From Zoroaster sp. YZ-2022 (Eukaryota; Echinodermata; Asteroidea; Forcipulatida; Zoroasteridae), in NCBI GenBank assembly GCA_029582265.1, contig CM055828.1:32547263-32611262 (forward strand): 64,000 nucleotides of DNA, given 5' to 3'. The notes beneath the pieces are model-generated. The model made no database searches. It was not told where the DNA came from and saw only the letters and a list, made by a program, of their open reading frames with translations. This document shows, piece by piece, positions 54,101 through 61,996 of this stretch (the stretch's first letter is position 1; each line of letters opens with the position of its first letter). The position numbers and the translations under genes are program-made.

Positions 54101-55690
54101 GCAATGAGAGCGTCCCTTATTACACTGGTTCCAACACGTAACACAGCATTTCTGTGCACAAAAGAACATTACGATTTGAATGGTACTTGGCATTTGCATC
54201 CCTGTTCTGCATGCAACAACCGTATGCGTGACGAACCACATGCTTCGACCATTTCTACCTCTATGCATCGACCAGTTTCCTTCTCATCAGGCTTTCGTTT
54301 TTTATCATAATACCACGGTTTTCATTAGTATTTGAAAATCATTTTGTATATCCATATTTTGTATTTTCTTGTCGCAGTATTATAGTACACTTAAGGTTTA
54401 GTGTTGTTGGTGGTTGTTTACGTTATTTCTTATGCGACATGGCGAAGCTGCTGCTGTTGTACGGGTCGAATGTGGTCGGAGGGGAGCTGGCATGTTTTTG
54501 GACATGCATCACCCCGGCAACGCAGCGTGTGCCTGCGTGTGCGCACAATCAATGACCTTGCTCAGTTGACCTGTCACACGAGCAGTGTGGAACTTCCGTT
54601 GAACCGACGGTCGGGCTAGGGGGATCAATGCACGATCAGACTCAAGTGTGAACGCGTCCGCGATCAGTTTGATCGCCCTTGCAGGATCTGATCCTCCGTT
54701 GATCGCCCTTGCCGGATCTAGTGTAAACGCGGCCATGTATGCACACATGTGTTGCTTATCTGTGATACATGTACATGGTCCAGGGCCAGTGACCCTCCCT
54801 GCATGCATGGAGCAATAAACAGTGTCCACTAACCCAAGCACTGACCTTGCAATAACTACAACAAACCTGGATGTACATGTACCATAGATAAGGAAGGCAA
54901 GTACGCCTAATAACCTCAATCCTCCAGAATCATTTTTTGGACAAACCAACATGTACAAAAAATGTAACCTCAATCCTCCATTTTCATCCAGTGTCAAATA
55001 TAGCCTGATAACCTCAATCCTCCATAATTAATCAATCAAGCAAATAATCACATCTGCCCTCAATCCTTCAAAATCCTTCACCACTGCAATTTCCACATAA
55101 CCTCAATCCTTCAAAATCAGCAAAGAGGATTTTGGAGGATTTGGGAAGGTTAGGGTTAATGGTCCCTGACGACTTCATTAATAAGAGCTAGTACACTGAG
55201 TTTCAATTTTTATCATTGTCTTCATCCACTGCCAAGAGCGCAAAATTATCAATCCGGCTTTTAACGGCCGTAAATGCACCCCCACGTGACCAATCCCAAT
55301 GTCTAAACTGTCCCAAGGTATTTGCGAACGTCTGGTGATCACATCTAGACCAATCAGAACGTCTAAACTGTGCCAAGGTATCTGGGAATATCTGTTATCA
55401 GTCCCAGTCGGAATGCGGACCGCATGTAGGTCAAACAAGCGAAAGACAAGTCTCACTTCACTGACGACCCCCCCCCCCCTCCCCCAACACTCTGATTGAT
55501 GCATCGATGATGTATCTTGCAAACCTACCCTTGCAGTATCTCAGGCAAGACTGCTTTTCATAGAATCTATTCTCCGTTCCTCCACAGCCACTGTAGACAT
55601 AGGGCTGGCACTCATCCAACGTCATGTTATAAAACCACACATTGACTTCCAGACGACAATTTCCGTACATCGGTTTGAGGTTGCACCGTT
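38998..55690 (-). CDS. Type I TGF-beta/activin-family receptor Ser/Thr kinase with Kunitz ectodomain exon (5' end missing)
   Basis: Seven minus-strand exons, all GT-AG and phase-consistent: 55529-55690 (Kunitz), 53015-53260 (membrane + GS), 49596-49826, 46538-46705, 45067-45348, 43475-43605, 38998-39123 (stop). Together they encode about 449 residues. Order: six-cysteine Kunitz domain; short linker; membrane segment [22 protein letters not shown] box ending [17 protein letters not shown]; kinase with GKGRYGEV loop, VAVKIF lysine, [13 protein letters not shown], and a C lobe ending in a short tail after ALRIKKTL. The L45-loop sequence AADNKD matches ALK4/5/7, so SMAD2/3 signalling is expected. 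The kinase C-lobe reads [10 protein letters not shown] where the family normally has YMAPEVLD. The signal peptide and any further ectodomain lie beyond 55.7 kb and were not found. Kinase identity is very secure; the ectodomain assignment rests on splice logic. Confidence 0.9.
39124..39685. other. Receptor intron, unassigned part
   Basis: No exon or repeat family is recognised between the terminal exon and the ACCGGTTA-type fragment. Confidence 0.5.
39686..39830. mobile_element. Partial ACCGGTTA-type element
   Basis: GTGCTGGGATGGTTAACCGA and CCGTTTAGAAATTTGCTAACC match the element at 30010-30325 in reverse orientation. An A-rich tract follows. Confidence 0.55.
40122..40260 (+). mobile_element. 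SINE head fragment
   Basis: GTGCCATGGTCGAGCAGTTT, a degenerate B box (GGGTTCGAAGCC) and CCTTGAGCAAGACATTTTACC, cut off at about 40260 where a different sequence (TGCGTCAGGAAGGGCATCCG) takes over. Confidence 0.75.
40444..40570 (-). mobile_element. Penelope-like terminal fragment
   Basis: The complement reads GAGAAAGGTCCTGCTG ... TTTGAAACGTAAGGCC, then GCATTTATACTAC. A second copy lies at about 45525-45660 with TTCGAAACGTAAGGCC. The GAAACGT after a stem resembles the end of a hammerhead core, but the CUGANGA box is not intact. Confidence 0.45.
40577..40839. mobile_element. TTAACCAGTTCGC miniature element, copy
   Basis: TTAA at both ends. The interior matches 20716-20979 in reverse. Confidence 0.85.
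40882..41458. mobile_element. AGCCGTGTTCGCACTGGACT inverted-repeat element
   Basis: Perfect ends AGCCGTGTTCGCACTGGACT and AGTCCAGTGCGAACACGGCT, with several inner repeats of GTCCGCACTGGACTT and ACCGAGACGATGG. Non-coding. A clear target-site duplication could not be assigned. Confidence 0.85.
41765..42400. repeat. Tandem duplication of about 318 bp in receptor intron
   Basis: The block from CCAACCAAGATCTGTGGTTT to CATGAGGTAAGTA occurs at about 41767-42075 and again at 42085-42400 with a few differences. Degenerate further copies of its middle part (GTGATAAGAAACCAAGCTC) continue to about 42990. Confidence 0.9.
42603..42702 (+). repeat. Retroelement tail with (ATTACT)n
   Basis: CGCCTTGAGCGCCCAGCAGG GTGGATATGTGCGCG leads into CTATTACTATTAC repeats. 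The same tail precedes (ATT)n at 19808-19877. Confidence 0.65.
43475..43605 (-). CDS. Receptor kinase exon (C lobe)
   Basis: Encodes [18 protein letters not shown] to [12 protein letters not shown], 131 bases, phase 1 in and 0 out. Acceptor AATGCAG|GAATC, donor GTGGAG|GTAGGC. Confidence 0.93.
43960..44080. mobile_element. Partial fold-back fragment in duplicated flank
   Basis: Part of a GGCCAATTTCACAG-type element (GGTTACCAGCCAAACTTTC). The surrounding block, including CGCTGGGTGAGATGTAC and ACACGTGCGTGTTTTAATGC, is duplicated at 43868-44080 and 44138-44345. Confidence 0.65.
44236..44407. mobile_element. GGCCAATTTCACAG fold-back element, copy
   Basis: Ends in GCTTAGCAGCTCTGTGAAATTTG. The left end is truncated by the duplicated flank. 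Confidence 0.7.
44537..44722. mobile_element. GGCCAATTTCACAG fold-back element, copy
   Basis: GGGTCAATTTCACAGGTGCT to AAGCAGCTCTATGAAAT with the typical GGTTACCAGCCAAACTTTC core. Confidence 0.8.
45067..45348 (-). CDS. Receptor kinase catalytic exon
   Basis: Encodes [31 protein letters not shown], the activation segment and [20 protein letters not shown]. It has 282 bases, phase 1-1. From memory, 282 equals the sum of vertebrate TGFBR1 exons 6 and 7, so the intron between them is absent here. Confidence 0.95.
45525..45660 (-). mobile_element. Penelope-like terminal fragment, copy 2
   Basis: The complement reads TTTGAGAAAGAACCTGCTAA GTTCGAAACGTAAGGCC. Stem GAAC/GTTC precedes GAAAC. Compare 40444-40570. 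Confidence 0.5.
46188..46494. mobile_element. TTAACC...TTTTGACTG-rich element, copy
   Basis: Homologue of 37090-37410 in reverse orientation, ending CAATAGTAGAAGGGTTAA. Confidence 0.8.
46538..46705 (-). CDS. Receptor kinase exon (hinge and alphaE region)
   Basis: Encodes [20 protein letters not shown] to [13 protein letters not shown], 168 bases, phase 1-1. Acceptor CCTACAG|ATAGTGG. The acceptor and first part of this exon are repeated in degenerate form three more times up to 47550. Confidence 0.93.
46825..47057. mobile_element. TTAACCAGTTTGCG miniature element, copy
   Basis: TTAA at both ends. The interior is close to 20251-20501 in reverse. Inserted inside the exon-edge repeat. Confidence 0.85.
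47085..47372. mobile_element. 288-bp fold-back element with hammerhead-like cores
   Basis: Arms of about 130 bp meet at 47240-47255. The complement of the left arm contains CTGATGA followed by a stem TGACTAG/CTAGTCA and AAAACGTTGAGAAC. The right arm contains TTGTCGAAACGTTGAGAAC. Confidence 0.75.
47551..48209. other. Receptor intron, unassigned part
   Basis: No exon or known repeat is recognised. AT-rich. Confidence 0.5.
48210..48474. mobile_element. TACTACTCAAAACAATTT element, intact copy
   Basis: About 265 bp, TA-flanked, nearly identical to 23902-24168. Confidence 0.88.
48884..49199. mobile_element. TTAACCCTCCTACAATCAG element
   Basis: TTAACCCTCCTACAATCAGT to CATGTGTAGGAGGGTTAA, with TTAA at both ends. 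A half copy lies at 7842-7960 in JMJD4. Confidence 0.85.
49404..49558 (+). repeat. Degenerate 20-22-bp minisatellite next to a kinase exon
   Basis: About seven units of TGTCCATCACAAGCTGTCCC end 38 bases from the donor of the 49596-49826 exon. Confidence 0.85.
49596..49826 (-). CDS. Receptor kinase exon (N lobe)
   Basis: Encodes [15 protein letters not shown], the glycine loop, the [20 protein letters not shown] segment and GFIAADNK. It has 231 bases, phase 1-1. Acceptor TTTTGCAG|GCTTACC, donor ACAAAG|GTAAAAC. Confidence 0.95.
49827..50369. other. Receptor intron, part of a dispersed repeat
   Basis: 50207-50350 matches the 30660 repeat (GTAATTTGACAAAAGTAAA, GGTAGCAGGCCTGGGTCTCC). The rest is unassigned. 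Confidence 0.5.
50370..50729 (-). mobile_element. SINE copy in receptor intron
   Basis: Full-length reverse copy of the tRNA-derived family with a very short (AAT) end, inserted within the 30660-type dispersed repeat (its right half resumes at 50730). Confidence 0.87.
50968..51455. mobile_element. TACTACTCAAAACAATTT element with retroelement insertion
   Basis: The reverse copy is broken at about 51097 by a fragment that reads GGAACTCTTTGCCTCAGGAA ... CGCTTTACAAATGCTTG(TATT)n, a truncated non-LTR-type 3' end. The copy resumes at about 51329. Confidence 0.75.
51369..51765. repeat. 196-bp tandem duplication including a transposon end
   Basis: GCAAATGAAAATCCCGGTTC ... GGTCACGAGAGTAA is present twice in a row (51369-51564, 51565-51762) with almost no differences. 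The unit spans the end of the element above and its flank. Confidence 0.9.
51995..52230. repeat. Dispersed repeat, copy of the 30660 family
   Basis: GTGATTTGACAAAAGTAAAA, GGTAGTGGGCCTGGGTCTCC and AATCCTGAGAAATCACA are shared with 30660-31090 and 50207-50870. Confidence 0.7.
52408..52978. mobile_element. GGCCAATTTCACAG fold-back element with internal tandem expansion
   Basis: GGGGCCAATTTCACAGAGCT to CTCTATGAAATTGGACCCC. Between them, about five tandem copies of an 85-105-bp unit (CATACGCTCTGTATGAAAGT to AAATAAAACAGACTACCGGC) replace the usual single core. Confidence 0.85.
53015..53260 (-). CDS. Receptor transmembrane + GS-box exon
   Basis: 246 bases, phase 1-1. [11 protein letters not shown] linker, a single membrane helix, a basic stop-transfer stretch (QQSTRRP), then [17 protein letters not shown], the site phosphorylated by type II receptors in this family. 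Acceptor TTGTCGCAG|GCTTC, donor GGTTCAG|GTAACC. Confidence 0.9.
53690..55160. mobile_element. Long TTAACCCTAAC-type element with nested GATC-rich transposon
   Basis: The left end is mutated (TTAACTCTAACTCCCAAGGC) and the right end is GAAGGTTAGGGTTAA. Outside the nested 53797-54737 element it is colinear with 37981-38346, with extra AACCTCAATCCTCCA repeats. It lies in the intron between the Kunitz and membrane exons. Confidence 0.75.
53797..54737. mobile_element. GATC-rich inverted-repeat DNA transposon, about 940 bp
   Basis: Ends CCGCGTTCACACTTGATCCG and the complement CGGATCTAGTGTAAACGCGG, with CATG on both sides as a probable 4-bp target duplication. The left 200 bp is packed with GATC-containing direct and inverted words (GGCGATCAA, GGATCAGATCC). 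The interior has small frames with Cys pairs (QCWLC, HPCSAC) but no intact gene. Confidence 0.75.
55529..55690 (-). CDS. Kunitz (BPTI) domain exon spliced to the receptor
   Basis: 162 bases, phase 1-1, encoding [14 protein letters not shown] through QSCLRYCKG. The six cysteines are spaced 8-15-7-12-3, exactly as in BPTI. Gly at P3, Arg at the P1 position after the second Cys, aromatic WFYN and the YSGC motif are all present, with a possible N-glycosylation site NMT. Acceptor ATTTCAG|AACGG, donor TGCAAGG|GTAGGT. The out-phase joins the membrane exon at a Gly codon with no stop. Confidence 0.88.
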
Positions 55691-55724
55691 CTGAAATAAA
55701 ATAGAAGGCATGTTATTCTGGTGT

Positions 55725-56408
55725 TAGGCCAAAAAAAAGTCTGGTTTCTGGTCATCAGTGAGCTTCAAAAGTGATGTGGTGATGTCCTTTTATTTGGTAA
55801 TCTTTTTTTTTGCCAACAGGGAAATACGCGAGGACCATATTTCCCATACAAAGTATGGTGGCTAAGAGAGACCTCACAAATCGGGCAAACGCTCATACCC
55901 CTATGTGAAAAAGTCGTTTAACCCATATCCACCTAACCATGTAAACACACAAAAGACTGTATGTGCCTAAGCCCCTGCACAGAGATACATTGTTTTTGCA
56001 CACAATCAGAAAGATTCCTTATTTAGAGAATATTACAATCACTGACACAGACACACTATATACTGATGGAAAGAGGAGAACATGCACTTTATTATGATGT
56101 CAGACTTGTCTAATTTCATATCTATAATCATGAAACACAGTCATCGGAAAAACGTAGTAAATTGGAATTGGACAAAAACACGGTACGGAAAATCACGTAG
56201 GTCGGCATTTGTAGCGTTTTACATATCTACGGGTTATCACGTAGATCGGCGGATATGGGTTAAAACACAGCATGGCAGAAATCCAATATCGATCCAGCAA
56301 TTTTGGCTGCAATTGGACATCGTTTCATAGCAAAACAAAACAAAAACAAAAATTTAAATGCCAACGCATGGGTCTGAGGCCAGAAACCGGAGGGTTTTTT
56401 TTGGCCTT
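55725..56408. mobile_element. AGGCCAAAAAAAA inverted-repeat element
   Basis: AGGCCAAAAAAAAGTCTGGT at the left is complemented by CCGGAGGGTTTTTTTTGGCC at the right. A TTAACCCATATCC element is nested within it (55918-56266). Confidence 0.7.
55918..56266. mobile_element. Nested TTAACCCATATCC element
   Basis: TTAACCCATATCCACCTAAC to GGCGGATATGGGTTAA, with TTAA at both ends. Confidence 0.75.
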
Positions 56409-56639
56409 ATGATATGCAAATGCATATTCTGGGTTTTTTACCATTTCACCAGTCGGTAACACTTTCTTTTCTTCCTTATAATAGGGAAGTGAATCATACA
56501 TAATTTTTCTTTGAAATTACCAAAGAATGATTCAAAAGTCCATAGGTTTCTTTACTGGACAGAAATGAATTTATCATGCTGTGTAAAATAAAGTATTAGA
56601 AAATAATTTCCTCTCTTTCTACAAGGAAATATATTAATG

Positions 56640-56720
56640 GTAAAATCGGCAAAACTGCTTCTTAGAGTATGCTTACTCTATTTGAATCAAGATATAGATA
56701 AAACAACCAACTTGTGAAAT
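56640..56720 (+). repeat. Single diverged monomer of the 81-bp satellite
   Basis: GGCAAAACTGCTTCTTAGAG TATGCTTACTC and TTTGAATCAAGATATA match the 25.9-28.0-kb unit. The following CAACCAACTTGTGAAA matches the right flank of the satellite. Confidence 0.8.
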
Positions 56721-56907
56721 CTCATTGCATTGTATCGTTCATGAGAAAACGGTAAAATGCATTCAGATTTGTACTAATTTGAACATTGAATTTGGCAAAG
56801 ATTACTCCTCGCTCAAGTCAAACTGGAAATTATTTCACTTTTCTTAAATATTACAGGACCTCAGAAATAATTATTTCAAGGGAAGATTTAACCCATCAGG
56901 TGTACTT

Positions 56908-57230
56908 TAATCCTCCTACTACTGCAAGTGTCAAAATCAGTCACAATGTTGAAATACTTGCCAAGGTACAGTGTATATCTAGTGCACTTAAAAGTCAAAC
57001 ACTGTCAAACCTTACGTGTAGTAAGTACATTTACAGGTCAAAATGAGTCGACCATTTTTAACTGGTAAAAAAGCATTGTCTGGTATTGTTCAGGGCAGTC
57101 AAAATGACAGTAAAAACCAGTCAAAAATGCCCCTGTGTGCACATTTGGGTCAACAGTCAAAACAGGCAGTTGACTGGTTTTGACCTCTACAGCAACTTTC
57201 CACTGAAGTGAATCAATAGTAGAAGGGTTT
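56908..57230. mobile_element. TTTTGACTG-rich TTAA element, copy
   Basis: Close homologue of 46188-46494, ending AATAGTAGAAGGGTTTAA. Its terminal TTAA is also the first TTAA of the next element. Confidence 0.8.
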
Positions 57231-58129
57231 AACCCTAACTACCCCAAATCCTCCAAAATTCTTCTGGTTTTGCCTGATTTCGATGGATTCAGTACTCCAC
57301 TGTATAGAGCAAGTAGCCATGTATACCATATCCATCAAACTCCACCGGCTGCTTTTGTTGGATTCAGTACTCCACAGTATAGCCCAGCGAATAGAGCATG
57401 TAGCCATGCGTACCATATCCATCAAACTCCACTGGCTGCTTTTGTTGGATTTAGTACTCCACAGTATAGCCCAGCGAATAGAGCATGTAGCCATGCGTAC
57501 CATATCCATCAAACTCCACTGGCTGCTTTTGTTGGATTTAGTACTCCACAGTATAGCCCATGAATAGAGCATGTAGCCATGCGTACCATATCCATCAAAC
57601 TCCACTGGCTGCTTTTGTTGGATTCAGTACTCCACAGTATAGCCCAGCGAATAGAGCATGTAGCCATGCGTACCATATCCATCAAACTCCACTGGCTGCT
57701 TTTGTTGGATTTAGTACTCTACAGTATAGCCCAGCGAATAGAGCATGTAGCCATGCGTACCATATCCATCAAACTCCACCGGCTGCTTTTGTTGGATTCA
57801 GTACTCCACAGTATAGCCCAGCGAATAGAGCATGTAGCCATGCGTACCATATCCATCAAACTCCACTGGCTGCTTTTGTTGGATTTAGTACTCCACAGTA
57901 TAGCCCAGCGAATAGAGCATGTATGTGTACCATATCCGTCAAACTCCACCGGCTGCTTTTGTTGGATTCGGGACTGTGTGTAGCCAAGCCATGGATGCTT
58001 TGCATTTGCTACTGTACTCATTCCATCAATTGGGTCCAACAACTGGGGTCCTTTTTTACAGCATGTTGATGGATTTTGGAGGATTTGGGATGGTTTCTAG
58101 CCAAAATCCCTAGGGGGTTAGGGTTTTAA
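57229..58129. mobile_element. TTAACCCTAAC-type element with 87-bp array, copy 2
   Basis: TTAACCCTAACTACCCC to GGGGGTTAGGGTTTTAA. Same termini and internal repeats as 16430-18123 but in reverse orientation and uninterrupted. Confidence 0.85.
57280..57960. repeat. 87-bp minisatellite, about eight copies (reverse orientation)
   Basis: The unit GTACTCCACAGTATAGCCCA to TTGTTGGATTCA is the complement of the 16588-17335 unit. One unit is shortened (57556-57562 CATGAATAG) and one near 57925 is also shortened. Confidence 0.93.
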
Positions 58130-58828
58130 AAAGGTATTTTTTTTCACATTAAATTTGGCCATTTGGTTATTTTTGAATTATGAATCCTATACCTTATTCA
58201 AATATACAGAGAAGATTAAGCAAATATTAATATTTGACTTTTCCACATACGTTTTATTATCTTAACCCAAAGTCATTTGTCAGAAAATCCTATGGACCAC
58301 TGAGGAAAAAGAAAATGACTCCTCTTATGGTTACACACAACAGCGCTGGTATTTTCAGTGTTATTTTCGTGGGCCCGTAAGACGGGCATTTGTTTTCCCC
58401 TAGGGAAACTTAGGCTTCTTTGACTTTGAGACAAAAGGGGTTAGGCACAAGTGACTTATTACAATATTTTACCATGAGTTTAGACATTAACACTTATGTT
58501 GTTATAGCTACATGTACCTTGTGATATAACCTTTCTAAAAAAAAAAAATTAAAAAAATTTAAAAAAAAAGGGAAAAGTTGGTTATTCATATTTGCTTAGA
58601 TCCCCTCTTTAATAACTCAACGGATAAAAACAAACAAAAAACTACAACAAAACACAGTTTTCAATTCAAACAACAATTCCACGACAAAGTACAACCATAA
58701 TGCATTTTTCTTCATTTTGTTAACTACTTGACATAGTTCACATCCACAGCTCAAAAAACATGTTTATCTGATAAAGTAGTATACAAATATAACATGGTTT
58801 GAGGGTGGACAGTCGATATTAGCTCCCC
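58130..58828. other. Unassigned DNA upstream of the Kunitz exon (minus-strand sense)
   Basis: AT-rich with A runs at 58538-58570. I searched the minus strand for a signal-peptide or Cys-rich exon and saw none. Confidence 0.45.
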
Positions 58829-58893
58829 GAGGTATTGGAAGTTGACAAACTAGTTCCCGAGGCGAAGCCGAGGGAACTAGTTTGTCAACTTCC
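58829..58893. repeat. Perfect hairpin GTTGACAAACTAGTTCCC
   Basis: GAAGTTGACAAACTAGTTCC CGAGGCGAAGCCGAG and its complement form a roughly 27-bp stem with the symmetrical centre GAGGCGAAGCC. Confidence 0.85.
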
Positions 58894-59179
58894 AAAATAG
58901 GAAAACAGCCAAAATAGCATCTGGCACGTGATGGTGAATGGATCAGTGAGAATTCGGCTCTCGATCATGAATATGTATGAGGTATAGTAAATTTAGCTAT
59001 CCACCGGAGATTTGGAGGGTTAAACAAAAACAACGCAGTAGATTTTATTTATTTTAACACAAGTTAGTCCACGAATTACAACTAAGTAAACAGAACATCA
59101 GGCTACTCTCGCTTTTTTACATCACAATCTCCTAGGCTGGTTTGTAGACAGTAAAACTTGTTGGGAAAGTTAGAACCTC

Positions 59180-59382
59180 AACTCTAACCATACTCAATGC
59201 ATCAAGATGCAACAACTGTAAAAAGTTGTTGCATCTTTGCTGCCCTCGGCAGAGAACAAAAGAACCATTGTTCCAGCTGGTGGATCTTGTTGCGATGAGC
59301 ATCCTGCTCACCATTCTGTTGTTGCATTTTGTTGAATTCAACAGGGTGTCTGTGAAATGCCTATAGGGGGGGTAGGGATAAT
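59180..59382. mobile_element. Relative of the 19597-20091 element
   Basis: TAACCATACTCAATGCATCA, GCAGAGAACAAAAGAACCAT, TTGTTGCATTTTGTTGAATT and GGGGGGGTAGGGATAA match the larger element. An inverted GATGCAACAACT / AGTTGTTGCATC hairpin replaces its middle. Confidence 0.65.
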
Positions 59383-60309
59383 GAAGGAGACACGAATGTT
59401 CATGATCTTGAATTTATTTTTGTATGATAAGTGGAACTCAAATGGCCAAGGGTGAGGGAGGGAGTAGAGTTGTTTTGAGTGGGCTGCACACTTTTTTCAT
59501 AAAAATGTTTTTTTAGATTTTAATGAGAAACCAGGATGAGGTCAAAGGTCAGAAGTTATGAAAAACTGGATGAGGTTAGAAGTTATTAAAAACTGGATGA
59601 GGTGATCGTGGATAGTATTAGGGTGAATGTTGTCGATGTGATTTAAAAAAGTCACAATTTTATTTTAGAAAGATATGGTTTATCGTTGATAAAAAAATTT
59701 AAAAAACGAATTCATATTATGTAGTTGAATAGATAAAAGAGAGGATGGAAACCAATAAATATTTATCAAAATGGACATTGAGAGAATTGAAGAATTATGC
59801 AAACGTCCATAGACCATTAATTGTTGCATGAGATAGTAGAACAAACAAATTAAATAAACGGTCTTGGTACGAGGCTGTAAAAAGACATAAAAAACGAAAT
59901 AAAGAAACACCATACCATGCCTCGAAATAACCCACGGCACCCACAGCAATTGCCGTGGTGCCCTGTGCTTTTGCTGTGGTGCCCTCTGCAAAGTTCCAAT
60001 ACAAATTTTAATTTTCCTCATAGAAGTGCCCCTTACCAGAGGAAAATTGCTGTGCCCCTTCAAGAACGAAATTCAAGGCCTGCCATACTATAAATTAAGT
60101 TTAGCTCAACTTGTAGAGTACATGTATGTGAGAATAACAAATATTGTTTTACCACTCCACGGTAGTGGCATAAGAATGAGAGAGTACATAAAAAAAAGAC
60201 TACATTAACGCGATTAAAATCTCGCTCGGATGAGAAGAGTTGAGATTTGAAACCAAATACAACTACGATGGACCTAGAGTAAAATATAAAAAACTTATGA
60301 TCGTACCGG

Positions 60310-61683
60310 ATGGTCAGTTTACAGTACGGCGAAACTGTATTTTTGAATGCTGTAGAAACAAAGGTAATAGAAAATTTAATTTTAGGTATGCAAGAATTTA
60401 GAAAAATCAAGTTTCAGTTAACTACGACTGTTGATTTTTATAAAGAAAAGTTAGGAGGTGGGATCGATACTTATAAAAATTCACGCTAATCATATATTTA
60501 TGAATATATTCGATGAAGATGAGATCGAAGATAAAGTAACATGCGCTTATGATATAATGAAATATAAAATAGAAGTCGAAATGGAGAAAGAATCCGGATG
60601 GAGTTTAGATCGCATTGTGAAAATGCGAATAAAAATAGCGAAATACTCACCACTTCGAGGAGGCTCTTACATAAAGTTGGATCCATGGATAGAAAACAAA
60701 AAAGCATGTATCAACATTAGAAACAAACACGACGAAAAATGTTTGAAATGGGCGATTATTTCAGCTCTTTATCCTCCCACCTCGCCCAAAAAGAAACTCC
60801 ATCCGGAATTAATATCTAGCTATCCTACAGATCACGGTTTAAATTTTAACGGTATCGATTTTCCGACTCCGATCAATCAAATCAACAAAGTAGAGACGCA
60901 AAACAATTTATCGATATGCGTTTTAGGATACTATTCAGAGCAAAAATTACTCGAACCTCAGTATATTAGCGATCAACCTAGTGATAAAGATAAAACTATA
61001 AAGGAAGTTAATTTATTATTATATCATAAAAAGGATAAATCGCACTACGTTTGGATCAAGAGATTTAATGCTTTTTTATCTAGTCAAATCACAACGGTGC
61101 AACTTTTTATTGTAGGTGTTTACACGGTTATTCGTCCGAAAAATTACTAAATGAACACATAGAATTGGGTTGCAAGGTGGGTGGCAGTGAGAAACCATCG
61201 CAAAGGTTCAAAATGCCTAGTAAGGATGAAAACAACGACACGAAAAAATTTATAAATCATAAAAACATGATGAAAGCTCCTTTTGTTATTTACTCTGATT
61301 TTGAATCGATACTCAAAAAGACGAACGAAAAGATAACACCTAATACAACAAAAAAAGACGAACACGTTGTTTGCGGGTATTCATACGTAATTGTGAGATG
61401 CGATGGGTAAGTAATGCCGTGCAAGACATATTGTGGCAAAGATGTTGCCAAACACTATTTAGATGCGATAATCGAGGAAGTAGGTAAGATCATTGGATTA
61501 TTAAAAAATAAAAAAGATATGACGAAAGAGGATAAAAAATTTGCGTGTTGGATTTGCGGTCAAGAAACTTTTGATTTGCATAATGAAAAATATTATAGAG
61601 TTGGTGGTAAATGTGATTGTTGGGCTTGTAAAATAGTTTCATTATTTTATTTAAAATTTGTTTCGTCGTTAACGGTTTTATAA
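60310..61683 (+). pseudogene. Polinton protein-primed DNA polymerase B, N-terminal fragment
   Basis: The region resembles the N-terminal and exonuclease portions of Polinton PolB. Landmarks are the SPLRGGSYIKL and CLKWAIISALYPP-type motifs at about 60650-60770, a Cys/His segment near 61110-61160, and the exonuclease I motif DFES at about 61300. The reading switches or stops near 60465, 61095 and 61408. It ends at 61683, well before the polymerase palm motifs, so the C-terminal two thirds are absent. Non-functional. Confidence 0.8.
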
Positions 61684-61848
61684 TTTCTTTTTCGACGTGA
61701 ATATTTATAAACCCAAAATCCAACTCCACCTAGCGTTAAACAGTTTGTTAAAATACTAAATCCAACTGAACATTCGATGAACATATTTATCTATAAATTA
61801 TATAATATTTTAAAACTCTTATTAAAAAAATTATTATATTACCTAGTA

Positions 61849-61996
61849 CGACCTAGACAGGTTACCTAGTACGACCTAGACAGGTTACCTAGTACGACCT
61901 GGACAGGTTACCTAGTACGACCTGGACAGGTTACCTAGTACGACCTAGACAAGTTACCTAGTACGACCTAGACAGGTTATCTAGTACGACCTACAC
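61849..61996. repeat. 23-bp tandem repeat, about 6.5 copies
   Basis: The unit TTACCTAGTACGACCTAGAC AGG lies exactly between the convergent 3' ends of the polymerase and ATPase remnants. Confidence 0.92.

Noticed and set aside
54032..54268. Minus-strand Cys-rich frame ([12 protein letters not shown]) as a missing three-finger ectodomain exon
   Set aside because: It lies between the inverted ends of a DNA transposon, lacks convincing splice sites in phase 1, and does not have the activin-receptor cysteine pattern.
60498..60707. Minus-strand frame inside the polymerase remnant
   Set aside because: It is a shadow of the plus-strand polymerase fragment.
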